A stretch of DNA of 10,872 nucleotides from NCBI GenBank assembly GCA_029245825.1, contig JAQWON010000058.1:1-10872 (forward strand), read 5' to 3'. Positions 1 to 5,249 of the stretch are shown piece after piece; positions within the stretch are counted from its first letter, which is position 1, and each line of letters opens with the position of its first letter. This stretch comes from Flavobacteriaceae bacterium. Lineage in GTDB: Bacteria; Bacteroidota; Bacteroidia; Flavobacteriales; Flavobacteriaceae. Position numbers and translations under genes: made by a program. The notes under the pieces are model-generated. The model ran no database searches, was not told the DNA's origin, and saw only the letters and a program-made list of their open reading frames with translations.

Positions 1-1
1 T

Positions 2-1186
2 CAAATTTTAGGTGGTGGTGCTGAGGCAAGACTTCATCAAAATCTTAGAGAAGACAAAGGATATACTTACGGCTCATATTCTGTTTTATCTGACTCTCAT
101 AAAACAAAAGCAAGGTTTCGAGCCTTTGCTAGTGTCAGAAATTCAGTAACTGATAGTGCAATTATAGAAATGATAAATGAAATAGATTTTTTAAGAAAAA
201 ATCCTGTAAAAACAGAAGAGTTAAATCTTGTAAAATCAAAATATGCTGGTGTTTTTGTCAGAACACTTGAAGATCCAGGAACTATTGCTAATTTTATCAT
301 AACAACAAGAACTCAAAAACTTCCCAAAAGTTTTTATAAAAATTTTCTAAAGAATTTAAATGAAGTTTCAATAGAGGACATTCAACGTGTCTCAGAAAAA
401 TATTTTATAATAGATAATGCCAGAATAATTATAACAGGTAAGGGTAAAGAAGTCATCAATGGAATAGAAAAAATTTATTTTAATAAAAATTTACTTCCTG
501 TAAAATATTTTGACAAATTTGGTGCTGAAACTCAAAGACCAGAATTTTCTAAAACAATTCCTGAAGGGATTACTTCTGGTGATATAATTGAAAACTATAT
601 TAATGTAATAGGAGGTAAGGAAAGATTATTAAAAATAAGTTCAAAAGAAATTATTTCGGAAGCAATGATTCAAGGAATGAAGCTTGAGGTTCGTAATATT
701 GAAACATTGAAAAAACAAAAGTCTATGGAAATAAGTATGATGGGAAGTATAATGCAAAAACAAGTTGTAAATGATAGTATTGGCTTCAACGAAATTCAGG
801 GTAAAAAAATTCCGCTGGGAAAAGAAGATATAGATAAAATTTTTGGAGAAGAAAATATTTTGTTCCCCGAGCTTAATATTAATCCTGATAAATTAGAGCT
901 TTTAGGAATTGTAAATATAGATGGTGAAGAAGCCTATGAAATTAAATGGTCAGAATCTAAAACTAATTACTACTCAATAAATAATTTTCTTAAAATCAAG
1001 TCAGTTGAATTGGTTGAATCCCCTGAAGGAATTATTTCTAATGAATCCTTTTATACTGATTACAAAGAATTTGAAAAAATACTTTTCCCACACACGCTAA
1101 TCCAAAACATGGGCCCACAAAAAGTTGAATTTTTTATAAAAACAATAATTTTAAATAAATCCTATCCCAAGAGTTTTTTTAGATAA
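2..1186 (+). CDS. M16 (insulinase-like) peptidase family protein, 3' part, with C-terminal extra domain
   Basis: The reading frame is already open at base 2, so the gene begins outside the window; 394 residues are visible, ending at TAA 1184-1186. The first visible residues contain a glycine triplet followed by ARLHQNLREDKGYTYG, the conserved segment of the second M16 half, which contributes the Arg/Tyr substrate-binding residues. The zinc motif HxxEH is not in the visible part; it may lie upstream or in a partner protein, so catalytic activity cannot be judged. The M16 part runs to about visible residue 175. After a linker, the region from about residue 190 (IIENYINVIGG) to the end looks like a separate beta-rich domain resembling the LolA-like or lipoprotein-sorting-like C-termini of some Bacteroidota M16 proteins; this is inferred from pattern only. 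Such proteins are usually periplasmic. The gene converges on gldD with only 24 nt between stops and no clear terminator. Family confident; substrate unknown. Confidence 0.88.
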   Translation, partial: QILGGGAEARLHQNLREDKGYTYGSYSVLSDSHKTKARFRAFASVRNSVTDSAIIEMINEIDFLRKNPVKTEELNLVKSKYAGVFVRTLEDPGTIANFIITTRTQKLPKSFYKNFLKNLNEVSIEDIQRVSEKYFIIDNARIIITGKGKEVINGIEKIYFNKNLLPVKYFDKFGAETQRPEFSKTIPEGITSGDIIENYINVIGGKERLLKISSKEIISEAMIQGMKLEVRNIETLKKQKSMEISMMGSIMQKQVVNDSIGFNEIQGKKIPLGKEDIDKIFGEENILFPELNINPDKLELLGIVNIDGEEAYEIKWSESKTNYYSINNFLKIKSVELVESPEGIISNESFYTDYKEFEKILFPHTLIQNMGPQKVEFFIKTIILNKSYPKSFFR

Positions 1187-1210
1187 TATATTAAATTATA
1201 CAAACTGCTT

Positions 1211-1771
1211 TTAATTATTCCATTTTAAAGTTTCCATTAAATGAATAACATCTCTTTCAATATATTTTGCAGCTGGCATAATTGAATCATAATTTGGCCT
1301 TGAATAAAAATAAAGAGAACCCATCAAAAAATTTTTAGTGCTATCGGTTACAAAAAACTGGATTTGAGATGCTGCATCACCTATCACTGAAAATAGTGCT
1401 CCATAAGTTTTGTTATCATGATTAAGAAAGATCTTCTCCGGTATTTCATCAGCTTTTATAATATGTTTAGCTGGAAGTTTGTAGGCGTCATTAAGAAGAG
1501 AGTCTATATTATTACTAACCGATAGGTAAGACAAATATAATGTAGCTTCCATAAGTTTATATTCTATATTTGGAGCTTGTTTTGAAGCTCTTTTAAGCCT
1601 TGCAAGAGAATTATATTCAAAAACGAATGGAAAATCTCTAGTGATTTTTTTATAATTAGGTAATGGATATTCTAATCTTAGCATTGCTTGAGGTTTAGGG
1701 ATTGATATCTCCTCACAACCTAAAACTAAATATGCAAATACTAACACTACTGAATATACTAATTGTTTCAT
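1211..1771 (-). CDS. gldD: Gliding motility lipoprotein GldD
   Basis: A 186-residue lipoprotein of the Bacteroidota gliding apparatus. In Flavobacterium johnsoniae GldD is needed for gliding and is linked to the type IX secretion machinery; its exact biochemical role is not known. The N-terminus is a lipoprotein signal: Lys, a hydrophobic stretch, then the lipobox LVLG before Cys19. Conserved GldD-type segments are visible: PKPQAMLRLEYP after the anchor, then FEYNSLARL, GDAASQIQFFVTDSTKNF, GSLYFYSRPNYDSI and a C-terminal MetLeuGlu-like end LMETLKWNN. ATG at 1769-1771 lies 3 nt after the gldE stop, so translation is probably coupled to gldE. It is the last gene of ssb-gldE-gldD. Retention of gldD alone does not prove gliding, since non-gliding marine flavobacteria also keep some gld genes. 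Confidence 0.93.
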   Translation of the reverse strand: MKQLVYSVVLVFAYLVLGCEEISIPKPQAMLRLEYPLPNYKKITRDFPFVFEYNSLARLKRASKQAPNIEYKLMEATLYLSYLSVSNNIDSLLNDAYKLPAKHIIKADEIPEKIFLNHDNKTYGALFSVIGDAASQIQFFVTDSTKNFLMGSLYFYSRPNYDSIMPAAKYIERDVIHLMETLKWNN

Positions 1772-1774
1772 TTT

Positions 1775-3082
1775 TTATGGTAGAGTAATTTTTACTGTCC
1801 TGATTCCTTTTTTATTTGCTGATTCAATTATGAATTTATATTTACCAAAAATGATTTGTTGTCCTCTTTCGGGGAATTCTTTAGCAACCTCTAGAAGAAA
1901 CCCTGCCAATGATTCTGAATCAGCTTTAGTTTCTTCAAATTCTTTAGGATCATCCAATTCTATTACCTTGTAAAAATCATTCATGCTAATCTTTGCGTCA
2001 AAAATAAATGTTCTTTCATCCAATTTTGAGTAGTTTAAATTATCCTCATCAAATTCGTCGCTAATATCACCTACTATTTCCTCAATGACATCTTCAAGTG
2101 TAATAATTCCAGAGGTTCCTCCATACTCATCAACAACAACAGCTAGATGAATTTTTTTTTGTTTAAATTCCATTAATAGATCATCTAGCTTTTTATTTTC
2201 AGTCACATAAAATGGTGGCTTAATAATTTTTATCCAATCAAAATCTTTCTTGTTCATGTATGGTAATAAGTCTTTTATGTATAAAATGCCTTTTATTTGA
2301 TCTAAACTTTCTTCATAGACGGGAACTCTTGAAAAACCTTTCTCTAGAATTAAAGGAATTATTTTATTAGTTCTTGTTTTATTATTAATTGCAAACACAT
2401 CAATTCTTGGGCACATGATTTGTCTTGTTTCTATATTTCCAAAAGAAACAATTCCTTTAAGTATTTTTTGTTCGTCAATAGTAGTTTCATCATCTGATGT
2501 TAACTCGAAAGCTTGAGATAATTTATCAACAGAAAACTCATTATTCCTATGAGCTAGTTTAGATTCCATAAAGCCAGTTAATCTACTCATTGGGCGGGTT
2601 AAAAAGAACAATAAATACCTCTCCATGAAAAAAATTGGGTTTGCCATAAACAAAGAAAATTTAAGAATATTTCTATTTGCATATATTTTAGGTAATATTT
2701 CTCCAAAAAATAAAATCAAAAAAGTAATTAGTCCAACCTGAACTATCAAAACTATAATAGGATTTTCAATGCTATTCAGGTATAAATCTTCTAAAGAGGC
2801 GAAAAGAAGTACTATTGCAATATTAACAAAATTATTTGCGACTAGTATAGTTGCGAGAAGACGTTTGGGCTTGTCTAAAAGTTTTCTGATTTTAGCTAAC
2901 CTAATTTGATCTTTTTTATTTTCAGAAACTAGTTGGTTTCGAGTCAAAGAGAAAAAGGCGACCTCACTACCCGAGATTATACCTGAAAAAATTAAAAGAA
3001 TAATCAATAAAAATATTTTTACAAAAGGGAAATCCTCCCCGTTATATAAAAATATTGAAATGAGAAAATTTACAGAACTCAA
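1775..3082 (-). CDS. gldE: Gliding motility-associated membrane protein GldE (CNNM/DUF21-CBS-CorC type), TTG start
   Basis: A 435-residue inner-membrane protein of the CorC/HlyC (CNNM-like) family; in flavobacteria the copy next to gldD is GldE, required for or supporting gliding. Relatives are implicated in Mg2+/Co2+ transport, so an ion role is possible but not shown. Order of domains: a DUF21 membrane part with about four hydrophobic segments (near residues 20-45, 74-97, 107-132, 141-165; note SGSEVAFFSL and FGEILPKIYA), two CBS motifs (near 215-345; SRVPVYEE and HLAVVVDEYGGTSGIITLEDV, the usual CBS signature), then a CorC_HlyC domain to the end (ESLAGFLLE). The start is TTG at 3080-3082: the only codons between it and the upstream in-frame stop (the ssb TAA) are TTT, TGC, TGT, AAT and TCA, and the first internal Met comes after the membrane part. 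The 15-nt gap from ssb and 3-nt gap to gldD indicate an operon. Confidence 0.92.
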   Translation of the reverse strand: MSSVNFLISIFLYNGEDFPFVKIFLLIILLIFSGIISGSEVAFFSLTRNQLVSENKKDQIRLAKIRKLLDKPKRLLATILVANNFVNIAIVLLFASLEDLYLNSIENPIIVLIVQVGLITFLILFFGEILPKIYANRNILKFSLFMANPIFFMERYLLFFLTRPMSRLTGFMESKLAHRNNEFSVDKLSQAFELTSDDETTIDEQKILKGIVSFGNIETRQIMCPRIDVFAINNKTRTNKIIPLILEKGFSRVPVYEESLDQIKGILYIKDLLPYMNKKDFDWIKIIKPPFYVTENKKLDDLLMEFKQKKIHLAVVVDEYGGTSGIITLEDVIEEIVGDISDEFDEDNLNYSKLDERTFIFDAKISMNDFYKVIELDDPKEFEETKADSESLAGFLLEVAKEFPERGQQIIFGKYKFIIESANKKGIRTVKITLP

Positions 3083-3097
3083 AAAGCAACAATTTGA

Positions 3098-3526
3098 TTA
3101 AAAAGGAAGGTCATCTTCAGTGGGCAAATCTTTAGAATCTTGATCTAAGTTTGAACTAGGGCTTTCTTGAATTGAATCTTGTTTACCTTTGCCTGTATTT
3201 AAAAAAGTAAACTCGTCTACATTTACTTCCGTAGTGTAACGCTCTTGTCCATTTTCAGCAGTCCATTTTCTAGTTTTTAAACGCCCTTCTAGATAAACCC
3301 TGTCTCCTTTAGCCAAATATTTTTGGCATATTTCAGCAGCTTTATTACGAACTAAAATATTATGCCAGTCTGTATTAGTAACTTTTTCTCCACTTGATTT
3401 GTCAGTATATGTTTCATTTGTTGCAAGCGAAAATCTACCAACACAACCTCCTCCTTCAAAATAATGCATTTTGATATCATCCCCTAAATGGCCAATCAAC
3501 ATAACTTTATTTAAACTACCACTCAT
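3098..3526 (-). CDS. ssb: Single-stranded DNA-binding protein SSB
   Basis: A 142-residue SSB that coats single-stranded DNA in replication, recombination and repair and recruits partner proteins through its tail. The OB-fold covers about residues 1-108: an N-terminal LNKVMLIGHLGDDIKMHY, the FSLATNETY strand, TDWHNILVRNKAAEICQKYLAKGDRVYLEGRLKTRKW, and a last strand ending EVNVDEFTFL. A flexible Ser/Gln/Asp-rich linker follows, and the protein ends in the acidic tip EDDLPF, the standard interaction motif, so the gene is intact. ATG at 3524-3526. It lies between mutY and gldE, an order I recognise from flavobacteria, and appears to be the first gene of ssb-gldE-gldD. No Shine-Dalgarno sequence precedes it, as expected for Bacteroidota. 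A -7-type promoter motif lies 32-39 nt upstream. Confidence 0.97.
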   Translation of the reverse strand: MSGSLNKVMLIGHLGDDIKMHYFEGGGCVGRFSLATNETYTDKSSGEKVTNTDWHNILVRNKAAEICQKYLAKGDRVYLEGRLKTRKWTAENGQERYTTEVNVDEFTFLNTGKGKQDSIQESPSSNLDQDSKDLPTEDDLPF

Positions 3527-3557
3527 TTATTGAATTAATAAACTAATTAGAATAAAT

Positions 3558-3565
3558 CAAATATA
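3558..3565 (-). promoter_or_regulatory. Candidate Bacteroidota -7 promoter element for ssb-gldE-gldD
   Basis: Read on the minus strand this is TATATTTG, a perfect match to the Bacteroidota -7 consensus TAnnTTTG. It lies in the 49-nt gap between mutY and ssb and would give a leader of roughly 20-30 nt before the ssb ATG. The matching -33 element (TTTG about 19-20 bp upstream) is not clear; only a T run within the mutY 3' hairpin is found there. In such an AT-rich genome chance matches occur, so the placement is the main support. Confidence 0.5.
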
Positions 3566-3575
3566 AAAAATATGA

Positions 3576-4619
3576 TTAGCAGAGAAAAAACTTTTCTCTG
3601 AAATTTTGCAAAACTTTTGGCATTGGATAATTTATTAGATTTTCCTTATCAATGAACTCCTCAAGATTCTCGTCAATTTTTACAACCCAAAAATCAATTT
3701 CAATTTGCTGATGTGAAAGAATATTCCTTATTGGTTTTTTATTCCATTTTGATAAAGTGAACTCTTCTATCTTACAATATTTTTTTAAAATATCTATAAT
3801 CTGTACTCTCGATATTTTCTTGACACTGTTTTTTGTTTCTAGCAAGGGAAATTGATATAAATTTTTCCATATCCCGGTCTCTCTTTTTTCTATAATTGTT
3901 TCTTTAGAAGAATTATGGCAAACAATGAAATTAAAAAATCTATTTTTAATTCTCTTCTTTTCTGACTTAAATGGCAAAAGACTAGTTTGATTGTTTTCAT
4001 ATGAAAAACAGACTCTTTTCAAAGGGCAAATATTACATTTAGGCTTTCTTGGAACACATTGAAGTGCTCCAAATTCCATCATAGCTTGATTTAAAAGGCC
4101 TGGATCAAATCCCTTTATTAAGGAATTTACTTTTTCTTTAAATTTCCTTTTAGAAGAATACAAATTTATAGCATCTCTAATACCAAAAATTCTTGAAATA
4201 AGTCTATAGACATTTCCATCAACAACTCCCTCAGATACATTAAAACAGATTGATACAATCGCACTAGCTGTATAATCACCTATCCCTCTAAATGATTTAA
4301 GTGTCTTGAAGTCGCTTGGAAATTTACCTCCATGTTCCTCAAATATCTTACACGCCGTATGGAATAAGTTTCTAGCACGACTGTAATAGCCAAAACCTTC
4401 CCATGCTTTAAGAACTTCTTGTTCAGTTGATTTTGCTAATTTATTTAAGGTTGGAAATTTTTTTAAAAATTTGTTATAATATAAAACTCCCGTATCTGCT
4501 CTTGTTTGTTGAAGAATAATTTCTGAAACCCATATTTTGTATGGGTCTTTTGTTTTTCGCCAAGGAAAAGTCCTTTTGTTTTTTAGATACCAGCTAATTA
4601 GTTTGGTCTGAATAAGCAT
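3576..4619 (-). CDS. mutY: A/G-specific adenine DNA glycosylase MutY
   Basis: A 347-residue base-excision repair enzyme that removes adenine paired with 8-oxoguanine. The catalytic region (about residues 1-210) shows SEIILQQTRAD with the catalytic Glu33, the helix-hairpin-helix FRGIGDYTASAI (about 110-121), and VVDGNVYR with the catalytic Asp134. The [4Fe-4S] ligands are Cys188, Cys195, Cys198 and Cys204, in the exact C-x6-C-x2-C-x5-C spacing of MutY. The C-terminal part (about 225-347) is the divergent NUDIX-like domain used for 8-oxoG recognition, with GIWKNLYQFPLLE visible. ATG at 4617-4619; divergent from hup across 90 nt. No TAnnTTTG is visible for mutY itself, though TATATTTA touches the start codon. 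The last codons form a hairpin (3580-3600). All key residues are present. Confidence 0.96.
   Translation of the reverse strand: MLIQTKLISWYLKNKRTFPWRKTKDPYKIWVSEIILQQTRADTGVLYYNKFLKKFPTLNKLAKSTEQEVLKAWEGFGYYSRARNLFHTACKIFEEHGGKFPSDFKTLKSFRGIGDYTASAIVSICFNVSEGVVDGNVYRLISRIFGIRDAINLYSSKRKFKEKVNSLIKGFDPGLLNQAMMEFGALQCVPRKPKCNICPLKRVCFSYENNQTSLLPFKSEKKRIKNRFFNFIVCHNSSKETIIEKRETGIWKNLYQFPLLETKNSVKKISRVQIIDILKKYCKIEEFTLSKWNKKPIRNILSHQQIEIDFWVVKIDENLEEFIDKENLINYPMPKVLQNFREKFFLC
3580..3600 (-). terminator. Hairpin at the 3' end of mutY, possible terminator
   Basis: On the minus strand CAGAGAAAA and TTTTCTCTG form a perfect 9-bp stem with a 3-nt loop (GTT). The stem lies within the last codons of mutY and is followed by the stop codon and then, a few bases on, a T-rich stretch (TATTTTTTATATTTG) in the intergenic gap. 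It could be a weak intrinsic terminator or an mRNA 3'-end stabiliser. The stem is A/T-rich except for three G/C pairs, and the T run does not start at the stem base, so termination is uncertain. Confidence 0.4.
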
Positions 4620-4663
4620 TAAATATAAAATAGTAATTTACAGTGATTTATCATATAAATTTA

Positions 4664-4671
4664 TATATTTG
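4664..4671 (+). promoter_or_regulatory. Candidate Bacteroidota -7 promoter element for hup
   Basis: TATATTTG is a perfect match to TAnnTTTG, 39 nt before the hup ATG in the 90-nt divergent gap with mutY. The implied leader is roughly 30 nt. No clear TTTG -33 element stands about 19 bp upstream. The site overlaps a 14-bp perfect palindrome (4653-4666), which is purely A/T and may be chance. No Shine-Dalgarno sequence follows. Confidence 0.55.
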
Positions 4672-4709
4672 GAAGCTTTTAAAACATTTATTTAATTAAC
4701 ATTTTAGAT

Positions 4710-5000
4710 ATGACAAAAGCTGACATAGTCTCAAAAGTTTCTGACAAGCTTGGAATTGACAAAATTGATGTACAAGCAACTGTCGAAAAATTTATGGAAG
4801 AAGTTAAAACAACTTTGGAAAATGGTGAAAACGTTTACCTAAGAGGTTTCGGAAGTTTTATTATAAAAACTCGTGCTAAAAAAACAGGAAGAAATATTTC
4901 AAAAAATGTTGCGGTAAATATACCGGCACACAATATTCCTGCTTTTAAGCCCTCAAAAGTTTTTTTAAATGGCGTCAAATCTAAAGTGCCTGTTTCTTAA
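4710..5000 (+). CDS. hup: DNA-binding protein HU (HU/IHF family)
   Basis: A 96-residue nucleoid protein that binds and bends DNA as a dimer. The N-terminal helical part begins MTKADIVSKVSDKLGI and includes VEKFMEEVKTTLENGENVYLRGFGSF, the core HU signature; then comes the DNA-binding beta arm with GRNISKNVAVNIPAHNIPAFKPS, including the conserved proline region at the arm tip, and the closing helix KVFLNGV. Length is usual (90-100). ATG at 4710-4712. It starts a plus-strand group with the small basic protein (33 nt after its stop) and then rng. The gene position between mutY and rng is the flavobacterial one. HU and IHF cannot be firmly separated by eye, but the sequence and context favour HU. 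The codons TCAAAAGTT and AAACCAACTTT-like shadows on the other strand are not genes. Confidence 0.95.
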   Translation: MTKADIVSKVSDKLGIDKIDVQATVEKFMEEVKTTLENGENVYLRGFGSFIIKTRAKKTGRNISKNVAVNIPAHNIPAFKPSKVFLNGVKSKVPVS

Positions 5001-5032
5001 TTGTATTTTAACTAACTTATAATAATTAACAT

Positions 5033-5122
5033 ATGCCTAGTGGTAAAAAAAGAAAGCGTCACAAAGTTGCTACGCACAAGAGGAAAAAAAGAAGAAGATC
5101 AAATCGCCACAAGAAAAAATAG
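5033..5122 (+). CDS. 29-residue very basic protein, AURKAIP1/COX24-like, probable ribosome-associated protein
   Basis: ATG at 5033-5035, TAG at 5120-5122. The product begins MPSGKKRKRHKVATHKRKKR and ends NRHKKK. Of 29 residues, 20 are Lys, Arg or His, and there is no acidic residue. I recognise this as a conserved short reading frame of flavobacterial genomes between hup and rng, usually named AURKAIP1/COX24 domain-containing protein. That family includes the mitochondrial ribosomal protein mS38 and the actinobacterial bS22, so a rRNA-binding role in the ribosome is likely by family but not proven here. A novel protein bL38 was reported from the Flavobacterium johnsoniae ribosome structure; whether it corresponds to this gene I cannot determine from sequence. 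Its G/C content is higher than in the flanks. It sits 33 nt after hup and 127 nt before rng, with no Shine-Dalgarno. Too short for most gene finders. Confidence 0.85.
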   Translation: MPSGKKRKRHKVATHKRKKRRRSNRHKKK

Positions 5123-5146
5123 TGTTTATAAGCAAAAAATTATTTA

Positions 5147-5160
5147 CGCTCTTTGACATA
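5147..5160 (+). promoter_or_regulatory. boxA-like antitermination element in the rng leader
   Basis: The sequence CGCTCTTTGACATA closely resembles the boxA of rRNA operons: E. coli TGCTCTTTAACA, and the TTCTTTGACATA seen before 16S rRNA genes in Bacteroidota. Against the latter it matches 11 of 12 bases. boxA in RNA is bound by NusB/NusE. It is the first notable element in the untranslated leader, 24 nt after the small protein stop, and is immediately followed by a hairpin. TTGACA within it is not a useful -35 element because no -10 lies at the right distance. The resemblance is seen directly; the function is inferred. Confidence 0.5.
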
Positions 5161-5210
5161 GGGCCTGATAAGAATTCAGCCCCTTCTGAAAATTAAATTG
5201 AATGTTTAAT

Positions 5211-5234
5211 TAGCTATAATTAATATTATAGCTA
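5211..5234 (+). repeat. Perfect 10-bp inverted repeat before the rng start
   Basis: TAGCTATAAT and ATTATAGCTA flank a TAAT loop, forming a perfect 10-bp stem that ends 15 nt before the GTG start of rng. It could be an RNA hairpin controlling translation or cleavage of the rng message, or a DNA operator for a dimeric regulator. No T run follows, so it is not an intrinsic terminator. A/T richness raises the chance background, but a perfect 10-bp stem with the G/C pairs included is unlikely to be noise. Confidence 0.6.
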
Positions 5235-5249
5235 CAAAAATTAATCACA

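Larger units (their letters stand above)
5123..5249 (+). promoter_or_regulatory. Structured untranslated leader between the small basic protein and rng
   Basis: This 127-nt stretch has no reading frame of note. It holds the boxA-like element; then a hairpin at 5160-5184 in which AGGGCCTGA pairs with TCAGCCCCT (9 pairs interrupted by one C-C mismatch, 7-nt loop); then AAATTGAATGTTTAAT at 5195-5210, which resembles the 5' end of E. coli 16S rRNA (AAATTGAAGAGTTTGATC); and a perfect inverted repeat at 5211-5234. No T run follows any stem, so these are not ordinary terminators. No TAnnTTTG promoter is found, so rng is probably transcribed from the hup promoter. The hairpin is strikingly G/C-rich for this region, which speaks for a selected structure. 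A small RNA cannot be excluded. Confidence 0.5.

Noticed and set aside
97..300. Minus-strand reading frame within the M16 gene
   Set aside because: Lies wholly inside the M16 coding region, which matches a known family, and has no recognisable protein features.
1187..1210. Terminator between the M16 gene and gldD
   Set aside because: The 24-nt gap shows no G/C stem or T run that would support one.
4653..4666. 14-bp palindrome ATATAAATTTATAT
   Set aside because: Made only of A and T in AT-rich DNA, so expected by chance; overlaps the candidate hup promoter but no regulator is known.
5153..5158. TTGACA as a sigma70 -35 box
   Set aside because: No -10 at about 17 bp, and Bacteroidota promoters use a different consensus; it is better explained as part of the boxA-like element.
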